Below are positions 28,706-36,330 of a stretch of DNA of 64,000 nt, one piece after another. The notes under the pieces are model-generated. The model was not told the origin of the DNA. It ran no database searches and saw only the letters and a list, made by a program, of their open reading frames with translations. The DNA is from Eleftheria terrae. Lineage in GTDB: Bacteria > Pseudomonadota > Gammaproteobacteria > Burkholderiales > Burkholderiaceae_C. How positions within the stretch are numbered: the stretch's first letter is position 1; every line of letters begins with the position of its first letter. Location of the stretch: positions 3,348,001 to 3,412,000 of the forward strand of contig NZ_CP106951.1 in assembly GCF_030419005.1 (NCBI RefSeq), given 5' to 3'. The translations under genes and the position numbers were made by a program.

Positions 28706-30106
28706 TCAGCCGGCGCTGGCCGGCTGCAGCAGCCGCGCTTGCCGCAGCCGCCGATGGGTGGCGCGCGCATGCGGTACCCAGCCGCGCAGCTGCCAGCGCG
28801 CCGCCATCGTGAGGCCGCGCACCCATTCATCCGCGGCATAGGCGATCCACACGCCCGCCAGGCCCAGCCCGAAGTGCACGCCCAGCAACCAGGCGCCACC
28901 TGCCAGCACCAGGGCCATCGAGGCGGCGCCGGCGGCCACCGGGAAGCGCGCGTCACCGGTGGCCCGCAGCGCGTTGATGACCACCAGGTTGAAGGTGCGC
29001 CCCGGCTCCAGCAGCACCGTGATCCACAACAGCTGCCGGGCGGTGGCGATGATGTCCGGATCGTTCGTGAAGAGCCGCAGATACCAGGGCGCGGCAAGCG
29101 CGGCCAGCAGGGCGATGCCGGTGGACACCATCAGCCCCATCCGCAGGCTCTTGCGCACCAGCCGATGGGCCTCGTGCAGTTGCCCTGCACCCACCAGGTG
29201 GCCCACCAGGATCTCGCTGGCGAAGCCCACCGCCAGCCCGAACAGCAGGATGAAATACATCACCTGCATCGTGTAGCTGTGCGTGGCCAGCTGCGCCGTG
29301 CCCATGCGGGCGACGATCGCGATGCTGACCATCAGCGCCAGCCGGTAGGCGACGTTTTCCGCGGCGCCTGGCAGGCCGATGTGCAGCACCGGCCGCAGTC
29401 GCTGCCATTGCACCGCCCACCAGTCGCGCCGCAGTGGCACCAACTGCAGCCGCACCCGCCACAGCCACAGATGAAAGGCGAGGCCGAAGGCGCGGCTGAG
29501 CGTCATGGCGATTGCGTAACCCACCAGGCCCAGCGCCGGCAACGGTCCCCAGCCTGACATGAGCGGCAGGCACAGCAGCAGGTGCAGGCTGTGCATGGCC
29601 AGCATGTTGATGAGCGTGTCGCGTGCATGCAGGTGCGCCCGCATGACGGAGGCCATCGTCGCGTTGTACGCGTCCAGGGCCAGCGCCGCGGCGGCGGTCG
29701 TCAGGAACGGCACGGCCAGCGGTAACACGGCAGCCGGTGCGTTCATCCACCTCAGCAGCGACGGCGCCGACAACGCCACCACCGTGGCAGTGGCCCCGGC
29801 CATCCAGGAAGTGGCCGCCAGTGAGGCGCGCGCGGTTTCGTCAGCCGCCGCTCGACGTCCCGCCCCCAGGCTCTGGGTGATCACCACGCTGACGCCCATG
29901 CTGACCACCCGGAACAGGATGAAGAAGGCCGCGTGCAGGTGGTTCACCAGCGCGAACGCGCCCGAGGCCGCGTCGGAGATCCGCGAGGCCAGCCACAAGC
30001 CGGTCAGGCCCACTGCCATGCCCAGCAGGAGCTCCGCGAACAGCGGCCAGGTGAGTGTGAGCAAAGCAGGGCGCGGCAAGGCCGTCGCGGCGGAAGGAGA
30101 GGTCAT
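28706..30106 (-). CDS. MATE-family multidrug/metabolite exporter
   Basis: A 466-residue transporter with about twelve predicted helices in two homologous halves. 'LTWPLFAELLLGMAVGLTGL' at the N-terminus and 'GLPGAAENVAYRLALMVSI' at the start of the second half match MATE antiporters. The substrate cannot be read from sequence. ATG 30106 is used; the in-frame TTG 30109 is an alternative. The upstream region carries two perfect dyads. Confidence 0.88.
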   Translation of the reverse strand: MTSPSAATALPRPALLTLTWPLFAELLLGMAVGLTGLWLASRISDAASGAFALVNHLHAAFFILFRVVSMGVSVVITQSLGAGRRAAADETARASLAATSWMAGATATVVALSAPSLLRWMNAPAAVLPLAVPFLTTAAAALALDAYNATMASVMRAHLHARDTLINMLAMHSLHLLLCLPLMSGWGPLPALGLVGYAIAMTLSRAFGLAFHLWLWRVRLQLVPLRRDWWAVQWQRLRPVLHIGLPGAAENVAYRLALMVSIAIVARMGTAQLATHSYTMQVMYFILLFGLAVGFASEILVGHLVGAGQLHEAHRLVRKSLRMGLMVSTGIALLAALAAPWYLRLFTNDPDIIATARQLLWITVLLEPGRTFNLVVINALRATGDARFPVAAGAASMALVLAGGAWLLGVHFGLGLAGVWIAYAADEWVRGLTMAARWQLRGWVPHARATHRRLRQARLLQPASAG

Positions 30107-30142
30107 CAAGGCAGGCAGGAGCAGGCAGCGGGCCGGGCGCCA

Positions 30143-30156
30143 AGGGGGATCCCCCT
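30143..30156. promoter_or_regulatory. 14-bp perfect palindrome upstream of MATE gene
   Basis: AGGGGGATCCCCCT, 37 bases upstream of the MATE start. It could be an operator or a small 5'-leader hairpin; function is inferred. Confidence 0.35.
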
Positions 30157-30388
30157 ACGGTGGCAGGGCGCGCCGGGGCAAGCGCAGGGAACACCAAAGC
30201 GTGCGCATTGTCGCGACGTAACCCGCTTGTTCCTCACCGGACCGAGAAAGCCGGCAGTTAGTTTGTTGCGCGCACGAAATCGCCGCGAGATGGGCGGAGC
30301 AGTCGGAAAAACTGCATCAAAATGAGCAGGATCGGCCGCTCACCGTCAACTCGTGAGACAGTCCTGGCGAGCTCCGGTTGGGGAGTTC

Positions 30389-30404
30389 TCCCTAATCTTA
30401 GGGA
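30389..30404. promoter_or_regulatory. 16-bp dyad TCCCTAA-TC-TTAGGGA upstream of MATE gene
   Basis: Perfect 7-base arms separated by two bases, in an AT-richer stretch 283 bases upstream of the MATE start and 94 bases after the P450-like stop. It may be a regulator site for the exporter. Confidence 0.35.
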
Positions 30405-30497
30405 CCGTTTCGGCAGCTCCCAGTTGCGCTCCGGCCACAGATGTCAATCTTGCCGTAGAGGGCAATCGGCACCGTGGCGTGCGTCGTCACCCTCGCT

Positions 30498-31670
30498 TCA
30501 GATCCGCCCATGCCGCGCACCGGCCGGCCGTTCCACCGGCCATCCCTCGGCACCGTGGACAAGCAGCCGGTGCACCGCTTCTGCAGCGATGGTTTCGGCA
30601 ATCATTTGTCCGGCGGAGGCGAAGGGTTCCGCACCGAAGGCGAGGACCTTGGCGCGCTTGCGATCCAGGCGGATGTTGTCGAAGGCCCCGCTCGCGGCCT
30701 CGTGCTGGCGATGCGGCTGCCCGAGGCGCAGCAGTACGGTGTCGCCGGCCTTCACCGGTTCCCCGGCCAGTACCGCATCCTCCACCACCAGGCGGTAGGC
30801 ACTGGCAAGCGGCGGCTCGGCGCGCAAAACCTCGCGCACCGCCATCGGCACCAGGGCCGGCTCGGACTGGGTCAGCTGCAACAACTCGGCATGCCGCCGC
30901 AGCGCCGTGAGGGTGCTGCCGATCAGCGCCGCCGTCGCGGCATGCAGTTCGCAATACAGCAGGGCGAGCTGCGTGATCGCCGGGCGGTGGGGCAAGTCGG
31001 GACGACGCAGTGCCAGGGCCTTGAGCCGGGTCAACAGGTCCAGGGCCTGGGGGCCGCTTCGGGGTGCCGCCCCCAGGCTGCCGAGGTAGCGCACCATATC
31101 CTCGGCAGCGCGCCGGCCGGCCTGGCGGGGGTGAGGCGCCGCACGGCCCGGCTGCCAGGGGAGCCGGCTGCAGGCCCAGCCACTGAAGCGGTCGAGGTCG
31201 CAGGCGGGCACGCCGAACAGCAGGCCCAGCGCTCGCGCCGGCACCATCACGCCGTAGCACCAGAGGGAGGCGGGCTCGTGCACCGCCTCCCTGCGCGGGC
31301 GCTCGCACACCGCGCAAGTGCGGGCGAGTTCGCGCACCTGGCTTGGCAGGATGCCCTCGAACAAGGCGATCACGGCCTGGTCCAGTCCGTGCAGACGCTG
31401 CGTCCCGCGCGGCCAGGCCGGCTGGATCGTCCCGCCGTCCCGGGGCAGGGCGCACAGCGCTGCGAGCAGGCGCGACGCGGCCGAGGGCCGGCAAGCCGGA
31501 TGGCCCAGCACCTCATCCACCAGCGCACCGCCGGTCGCCACCCACAGCTTGAGCGTGGCATCGAACTGCAGGCTGCAGCGCTCGCGCCAGCGGGGATGCC
31601 GTGGCAGCGACGCGGCGGGCGCTGGCACATGCGGCAGCGCGGCGGATGACAGAGAGGCGGGTACTGGCAC
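30498..31670 (-). CDS. Cytochrome P450-like protein lacking the heme-ligand cysteine
   Basis: A 390-residue soluble protein with the P450 fold signature. The K-helix ExxR is kept ('VREVLR'), followed by 'PPLASAYRLVVEDAVLAGE' and 'VKAGDTVLLRLG' as in bacterial P450s. In the heme loop, the usual FGxGxHxCxG reads 'FGAEPFASAG', so serine (codon TCC, 30615-30617, residue 352) replaces the thiolate cysteine. The I-helix acid/Thr pair (AGxE/DTT) reads 'ELHAAT', so the proton-relay acid is lost too. It is therefore unlikely to be a normal monooxygenase. Cys-less P450 homologues such as EryCII and DesVIII are known glycosyltransferase helper proteins. The start is GTG. It lies 77 bases downstream of luxI and is probably co-transcribed. 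Confidence 0.82.
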   Translation of the reverse strand: MPVPASLSSAALPHVPAPAASLPRHPRWRERCSLQFDATLKLWVATGGALVDEVLGHPACRPSAASRLLAALCALPRDGGTIQPAWPRGTQRLHGLDQAVIALFEGILPSQVRELARTCAVCERPRREAVHEPASLWCYGVMVPARALGLLFGVPACDLDRFSGWACSRLPWQPGRAAPHPRQAGRRAAEDMVRYLGSLGAAPRSGPQALDLLTRLKALALRRPDLPHRPAITQLALLYCELHAATAALIGSTLTALRRHAELLQLTQSEPALVPMAVREVLRAEPPLASAYRLVVEDAVLAGEPVKAGDTVLLRLGQPHRQHEAASGAFDNIRLDRKRAKVLAFGAEPFASAGQMIAETIAAEAVHRLLVHGAEGWPVERPAGARHGRI

Positions 31671-31747
31671 TTCTTGTCGACGCTGGCGAGCGAGCAGTCA
31701 GGACGATGTAGCGAGGCAGGACCAGGGCGAGATGGGATCGGTGGCCG

Positions 31748-32428
31748 TCAGGTGAACAGCGATCGGTGGACCGAAGGCGCCGGCAAGGGCACGCCCGGCC
31801 GCGGAACACCTGCCGCCGGGGGCACCCGCGGAGCGACGCCATGACGCAAGAGGTGAAGCGACTCCCGGTCCACCTCGATCCAGCAGGCGAACAAGGGCCG
31901 TCCCTCGAACAGCACCGGCGGTCCTGCGCGGTGCGCGTGCACGCCGAGCCGACGCAACAGGCGCTCGATGCCGAGCGGCGACACCGTGATGAAGCGCTTC
32001 ACGCCCTGCCGCATGGCGAATTCGAAAGCCGCCGCGAGCAGTTGCTCCGCCAAGTTGATCTCCGTCACCTGCGACAGCCGTTGAGGTGAGCTGCAATCCA
32101 TCGCCGCGAAGCGCGACAGCTCCCAGATCTCCTCGCCCGCGGGAGGCGGCTCACGCAGCAGCTGCGGAAAGACCTTGGCCAGCAGGTAGGCCCCGGTCGT
32201 CGGCAGCAGCCGGGCGCATCCCTGGATCTGCGACCGTTCGTTCCGGGCGATGACATACGCCGTGTCCGGCCCGTCGAACTCGTCCAGCTCGGCCCGGTTC
32301 TTCGCCGGGAGGCTCCAGCCGAGGGTCTCGACAAATACCCGGTATCGGTAGGCCGCCAGCTCGCCAAGCGTGCTGCGCGGCAGACTGGCGCCGGTTCCGC
32401 AAATGATCTCCACAGGCTCCTCCACCAT
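31748..32428 (-). CDS. luxI: Acyl-homoserine-lactone synthase (LuxI family)
   Basis: A 226-residue AHL synthase that makes N-acyl-homoserine lactone from acyl-ACP and SAM. All family-invariant positions can be followed: Arg and Phe in 'YRYRVFVETLGW', Trp in the same stretch, acidic residues in 'ELDEFDGPDTAYVI', Arg in 'GCARLLPTT', and Glu/Arg in 'EIWELSRFA'. The C-terminal ~20 residues are Pro-rich and extra. The ATG has AAGGA five bases upstream. A lux-box-like dyad lies upstream. The acyl chain length cannot be inferred. Confidence 0.95.
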   Translation of the reverse strand: MVEEPVEIICGTGASLPRSTLGELAAYRYRVFVETLGWSLPAKNRAELDEFDGPDTAYVIARNERSQIQGCARLLPTTGAYLLAKVFPQLLREPPPAGEEIWELSRFAAMDCSSPQRLSQVTEINLAEQLLAAAFEFAMRQGVKRFITVSPLGIERLLRRLGVHAHRAGPPVLFEGRPLFACWIEVDRESLHLLRHGVAPRVPPAAGVPRPGVPLPAPSVHRSLFT

Positions 32429-32481
32429 CGGCTTCCTTTTCAGGAGCCGCAGATTTCAGTTCACGCCCCTCCCTGGGGCAA

Positions 32482-32497
32482 CTGCTAGGACTATCAG
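32482..32497. promoter_or_regulatory. lux-box-like dyad upstream of luxI
   Basis: CTG-N10-CAG (ACTG...CAGA), the spacing of LuxR-type binding sites, 54 bases upstream of the luxI ATG. Only the core half-sites match, so it is a candidate. Confidence 0.45.
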
Positions 32498-32695
32498 AAC
32501 GAAAAGACCGTCTATCGGCTCTTAACGCTCATTCGTCATTGAACTTCGTCGATCCTGACAACTTAGACACTACTCACTGAAAAGCAGCCCCCCTACGATC
32601 CAGGCTGCCTGTCCAGGAACAGAACAGAAGCGAAGCGAAGCGAACGGGCGCGAAAGCGCCGCACCCGCCCCTCCCCACCTTTCAGCCGAGCTTTC

Positions 32696-33313
32696 ATGAC
32701 GAGGACATTCCGTACGGGCCGCCGGTTCGGTTCCGGGCGGCATCGGACTTCGTGCAGCGGTGCCTCCCCGCCTCCGGAGGCAATACCGCCCCTCTGGACC
32801 GACGAGAGCCAGCCGGCCACCTGCTGGCCGGAGGCCTGCGCCACTCCCCCTGAGCGACAACAGCGGCCGAACAGCCCGGCTGCCAGCGGCCGAACCAGCC
32901 TGCCAGCGCTCCACCTTGCAGGGCCGGGACGGCCCGACGACGGCTACCTGCGCCGCGCGTGGCCCGTGATCCAGCAAACGAACTTCAGACATCTGTTCTC
33001 CGGCCTCGACCCTGAATGTCTCGATGGCGCGCTGCCACTGTGCGGCGGCGCAGCGGCCGGCATCAGCGGCTATACCGAATGGGTCAGTTGCGATGAGCCG
33101 CTGCTGTCCCTCGGCTGGGACTGGCGGCTCGACCACCGCTCCGGCTGGCCCGAAGTGGCAGCGCCGGGCGTGCGCAGCAACCTGATGCTGGTTGACGAAC
33201 AAGGCTTCGACCTTGGCTCCGCCCTGACCATCGACCGGCTCAATGCCCTGCTGAAAACACTCGACTGGCAAGCGGCCGTCGCCGCGGCGCTGCAGATGCA
33301 AAGGCGTCGGTGA
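32696..33313 (+). CDS. RsaM-like (DUF4902) quorum-sensing modulator, N-terminus uncertain
   Basis: An open frame of 205 codons between luxI and luxR, divergent from luxI. From about residue 81 the translation resembles RsaM/DUF4902 proteins: 'FRHLFSGLDPE', 'GYTEWVSCDEPLLSLGWDW' and 'SNLMLVDEQGFDLG'. RsaM proteins of Pseudomonas fuscovaginae and Burkholderia lower AHL synthesis and are encoded between the synthase and receptor genes, as here. The first ~80 residues (Arg/Pro/Ser-rich) do not look like the family and no good ribosome-binding site precedes ATG 32696, so the true start may be later (GTG 32966 gives a bare domain) or the 5' end may be altered. Family recognised by pattern, moderate certainty. 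Confidence 0.6.
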   Translation: MTRTFRTGRRFGSGRHRTSCSGASPPPEAIPPLWTDESQPATCWPEACATPPERQQRPNSPAASGRTSLPALHLAGPGRPDDGYLRRAWPVIQQTNFRHLFSGLDPECLDGALPLCGGAAAGISGYTEWVSCDEPLLSLGWDWRLDHRSGWPEVAAPGVRSNLMLVDEQGFDLGSALTIDRLNALLKTLDWQAAVAAALQMQRRR

Positions 33314-33368
33314 ACGAGGTACTGTCACGGCCGCCCCTCCCTGCATCCCACGCAGCGCACACCGGCGG

Positions 33369-34079
33369 TCAGAGGAAGCCAAGCACGGCAGCCCGGATCG
33401 CCGCCGCCGTCTTGTTGCTCGCACCGAGCTTGCCCATCGCATTGCTGATGTGGAAGTTCACCGTGCGCTCGGAAATGTTCAGGATGTCAGCCACCTCGTT
33501 GGAGGTCTTGCCATCGGCCGTCCAGCGCAACACCTCGGTCTCGCGTTCGCTCAGCCGGACCTCGAATTCAGGCATGAGCCGGGCGGACACCCGGTCGCTC
33601 ATGCCCTGATGGCCGATCTGCGCCAGCCAGTACATCTTGGACAAGTTCGACTTCAACTCGGTGGGTGTGATGTCGCCAGTGGTTCGGGCAAAGGTCATCA
33701 GGCTGCGGACGCCGCTCGGATCGCGGTACGCCATGGCCCAGCCGACCCTCAGGCCGAATGAACGTGCCTCCTCCCACAACTCCCGGCTGGTCGAGAACAC
33801 GCTGTCCGACCAGATCAGCGGGGCCGATGAACGCAGGCCGTGGTGGACCGTCGGGTCCACCTGCACATAGCCGCGCTCCTGGTAACGCTCCTGCCATGCT
33901 CCCGGGTAGTTGTTGAACATGACGATTCGTGGGTTGGACAGTGGCAACGGCATGCGCATGCCGTAGGCACAGAAATCAAAGCCGAGATCGCGTACCGCCG
34001 ACGTGAGCCGGGCGAAGAGTTCGCCTTCGGTGCCGATCGTCAGCAAGGAGTGGATGTCTTCCTCCTGCCAGGCCTTCAT
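33369..34079 (-). CDS. luxR: LuxR-family AHL-responsive transcriptional regulator
   Basis: A 236-residue quorum-sensing receptor. The N-terminal autoinducer-binding domain keeps the Trp/Tyr/Asp/Trp ligand positions ('GAWQERYQERGYVQVDPT', 'PLIWSD'). The C-terminal GerE-type helix-turn-helix is 'LSERETEVLRWTADGKTSNE' continuing through 'ISERTVNFHISNAMGKLG'. ATG 34079 has AGGAGG three bases upstream; ATG 34106 would add nine residues. It probably binds the product of the neighbouring synthase. Confidence 0.95.
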   Translation of the reverse strand: MKAWQEEDIHSLLTIGTEGELFARLTSAVRDLGFDFCAYGMRMPLPLSNPRIVMFNNYPGAWQERYQERGYVQVDPTVHHGLRSSAPLIWSDSVFSTSRELWEEARSFGLRVGWAMAYRDPSGVRSLMTFARTTGDITPTELKSNLSKMYWLAQIGHQGMSDRVSARLMPEFEVRLSERETEVLRWTADGKTSNEVADILNISERTVNFHISNAMGKLGASNKTAAAIRAAVLGFL

Positions 34080-34390
34080 GGATCCTCCTATGCGCTGCAT
34101 CCACACCCGCCCGGGTGTGCAGGGAGAACACGCTCCCCCGTCGATCTTTCAAGCTAAGTGCATATACAGCCAACTGCGCGCTGTTCGCACGAAACTCCCC
34201 GCCCGCATTATTCGCGGTGCGCCCCAGACCAACATGTATGCAAGCGTAGCAAAGGGGAGTTAGAGGCCCTTGGGAATATGCAATCACCGCTGTGCATTAG
34301 CACCCGTTTAGTGGTATATGGCGCAATGGCTCGTGCTCCCGCCTGCCGCAGGGCGCGGCAGCGGCCGATGTCCGCACATGGAGGTGATTC
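34080..34390. other. Intergenic region luxR / small ORF (divergent)
   Basis: 311 bases, AT-richer than the surroundings between about 34150 and 34320. It contains a GC-rich hairpin in the luxR leader (listed) and must hold promoters for luxR and probably the small downstream gene. I could not place convincing -35/-10 pairs. Confidence 0.45.
34102..34119. promoter_or_regulatory. Inverted repeat CACACCCG-CC-CGGGTGTG in luxR leader
   Basis: Perfect 8-base arms with a two-base centre, 23-40 bases upstream of the luxR ATG. It could be an operator for luxR control or a leader hairpin. Confidence 0.4.
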
Positions 34391-34804
34391 ATGCTGCCTT
34401 GGCTGCCCTGGTTCTGGATGTGGGGACCCACCAGCGTTCACTGGCCTTTCAGCGGCGATGTGGTGCAGGACATCGCACCCAGCACGGACTGGTTCTTCAA
34501 CGCGATCCCGCCACGCGCAGGGGTGGGCGCCCTGGAGAAAGAGATCTTCGAGCACGCGTCCTACGGACGGCAGCTAGGGCTGCTGACCGACGTGGTCCTG
34601 GCACTGGCCGAGCAGGCAAGCTGGACGAACGGACAGGCTCAGAAAAAACATGCAGAACTTCTCGCCTTGAAGCAGGAGATCGACACGGTGAAGGCCAGCC
34701 AACGGGACGCGCTGGCCGACGCCGCGCACGCCGCGCTCGGCCGACTCGCGGCCGCCGACCCAGCGCGGCTGCGGCAGGTGCTGGACAGCTTCGAACGGCG
34801 CTGA
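34391..34804 (+). CDS. Hypothetical small protein with strong ribosome-binding site
   Basis: 137 residues. GGAGGTGAT (34379-34387) lies four bases before the ATG, nearly perfect pairing to 16S rRNA, so the gene is likely translated well. The N-terminus is Trp/Pro-rich and hydrophobic ('LPWLPWFWMWG'), the middle reads 'GALEKEIFEHASYGRQLGLL', and the C-terminal half is a charged amphipathic helix ('LLALKQEIDTVKASQRDALA'). The size and helical end recall granule-associated or membrane-adapter proteins, but I do not recognise a family. It is divergent from luxR. Confidence 0.65.
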   Translation: MLPWLPWFWMWGPTSVHWPFSGDVVQDIAPSTDWFFNAIPPRAGVGALEKEIFEHASYGRQLGLLTDVVLALAEQASWTNGQAQKKHAELLALKQEIDTVKASQRDALADAAHAALGRLAAADPARLRQVLDSFERR

Positions 34805-35279
34805 CGCGCTCCGACGGCAACAGCGGCCCGCCGCAGCCGCAACGCCATGTCCGGAGCGAGACGCCGGCGGCTTGTGCCGGTTGTATGCCGGACCGCACCC
34901 GCAGCCCGTCGGACACCCGATGATTTCCGCACTGCGCCCGTCATCGGTCCGCGGGGCAAAACGAGCTGCGTCGAGCACGCGGCCTGGGGCTCTACAGCCG
35001 TGCCGGCTGGGCGGGGCAATTTCTCGGTTTTCGGTCCATGAATGAGCTTTCCGGCGCCGGAGCGCGGTATACGTAGGGCCTGGCACGCCGGGAAACACGG
35101 CTGCAGCGAGCGCATGCAGTGGCACGGTCGCAGAGGTCTCGACATCACGATGACCCGTCGCGCCGACCCTGCACATCGCGACGTCCGCTGTCGCCCGCAC
35201 GGTCCCGCCCGGCATTGCCGGAAGCCGGCCCCTTTCTGCTGCAGCAGGAGGCCATGTTGTACCTAGCAGGAGATCGTTC
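34805..35279. other. Intergenic region upstream of dctP-like gene
   Basis: 475 bases with no convincing gene on either strand. A perfect 12-base palindrome CTGCTGCAGCAG lies at 35236-35247, 33 bases before the TRAP protein start. Otherwise I see nothing interpretable. Confidence 0.4.
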
Positions 35280-36251
35280 ATGTCCAAGTTGTCTCTGGCC
35301 GCCATCGTGCTCGGCGGAATCGCCGCTACCGCACAGGCGCAAACCAAGTGGGATATCGCCTCTGCCTACCCCACGTCCAACTTCCACACCGAGAACCTGA
35401 CGCAGTTCGCCAAGGATGTGGAGCAGGCCGCCGGCGGCAAGCTGCGAGTCACGGTGCACGCCAATGCGGCGCTCTTCAAGGCGCCCGACATCAAGCGGGC
35501 CGTGCAGGGCAACCAGGCGCAGGTCGGCGAGATCCTGCTGGTGAACTACCAGAATGAATGGCAGGGCTATGGCGTCGATGGACTGCCCTTCCTGGCCGAT
35601 AGTTATCCGGAGGCGCGCAAGCTCTACCAGGCGCAAAAGCCGGCGCTGGAGAAGAAGCTCGGCGAGCAGGGCATCATGCTGCTGTATGCCGTGCCGTGGC
35701 CGCCTCAGGGCCTGTTCGTGAAGAAGCCGATCAGCAGCCTCGCCGACCTGAAGGGCAGCAAATGGCGGGCATACAGCCCGGCCACCACCCGCATGGCGGA
35801 GCTCATCGGTGCGCAACCCGTCACCGTGCAGGCAGCGGACCTGCCACAGGCCATGGCCACCGGCGCGGTCGAATCCTTCATGACGTCGGGCGCGACCGGC
35901 TACGACAGCAAGACCTACGAGCACATCAAGTACTACTACAACACGCAGGCCTGGTTGCCCAAGAACGCGGTCATCGTCAATCGCAAGGCCTTCGAAAGCC
36001 TGGACGAGGCCACGCAGCAGGCGGTCCGCAAGGCCGCTGCCGCTGCAGAGGAGCGTGGCTGGAAGACCTCCGAGGCCAAGGATCGGGAGTACGTTGGCCT
36101 GCTGAAGAAGAACGGTATGGAGATCGTTGAGCCCTCGCCGCAGTTGAAGACCGACATGCGCAAGATGGTCGGCGAGCCGATCCTGAAGGAATGGCTGCAG
36201 AAGGCCGGCCCAGAGGGCCAGGCGGTGGTGGACGCCTACAAGAAGCCCTGA
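35280..36251 (+). CDS. TRAP transporter periplasmic solute-binding protein (DctP family)
   Basis: A 323-residue periplasmic binding protein. The signal peptide is 'LSLAAIVLGGIAATAQAQ'. The mature part has the DctP pattern: 'TKWDIASAYPTSNFHTENL', 'VQGNQAQVGEILLVNY', 'LKGSKWRAYSPATTRMAELI' (with the conserved Arg that binds carboxylate) and 'ESFMTSGATGYDSKTYEH'. The ligand is probably an organic acid. No DctQ or DctM membrane gene is nearby, so it is an orphan. AGGAG lies seven bases before the ATG. Confidence 0.92.
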   Translation: MSKLSLAAIVLGGIAATAQAQTKWDIASAYPTSNFHTENLTQFAKDVEQAAGGKLRVTVHANAALFKAPDIKRAVQGNQAQVGEILLVNYQNEWQGYGVDGLPFLADSYPEARKLYQAQKPALEKKLGEQGIMLLYAVPWPPQGLFVKKPISSLADLKGSKWRAYSPATTRMAELIGAQPVTVQAADLPQAMATGAVESFMTSGATGYDSKTYEHIKYYYNTQAWLPKNAVIVNRKAFESLDEATQQAVRKAAAAAEERGWKTSEAKDREYVGLLKKNGMEIVEPSPQLKTDMRKMVGEPILKEWLQKAGPEGQAVVDAYKKP

Positions 36252-36263
36252 GTGTCCCGAAGG

Positions 36264-36299
36264 CGCAAGCCCGCCCCACCCACCGGCGGCGGGCTTGCG
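36264..36299. terminator. Bidirectional hairpin between dctP and lipase foldase gene
   Basis: A perfect 12-bp stem (36264-36275 with 36288-36299; core GCAAGCCCGCC / GGCGGGCTTGC) with a 12-base loop, twelve bases after the dctP stop, between convergent genes. No T-run, but the stem is strong. Confidence 0.6.
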
Positions 36300-36330
36300 G
36301 CGGCAAGGGTGCCGCCGCGAGGCCAGGCGT

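Larger units (their letters stand above)
30107..30497. other. Intergenic region upstream of MATE gene
   Basis: 391 bases between the MATE start and the end of the P450-like gene, both on the minus strand. There is no convincing gene. It holds two perfect dyads (listed) and probably the MATE promoter. The GC content is lower in the middle part (about 30230-30440). Confidence 0.5.

Noticed and set aside
30474..31649. A 391-codon plus-strand frame opposite the P450-like gene
   Set aside because: The minus strand carries the ordered P450 landmarks; the plus frame has none.
32605..32644. Further CTG...CAG pairs and short GAAGC tandem units upstream of the RsaM-like gene
   Set aside because: Half-site spacing is 6 or 8, not 10, and the tandem has only about three units.
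35064..35090. TGGCACG resembling the -24 element of a sigma-54 promoter before the dctP-like gene
   Set aside because: No GC dinucleotide at the required distance, so the -12 element is missing.
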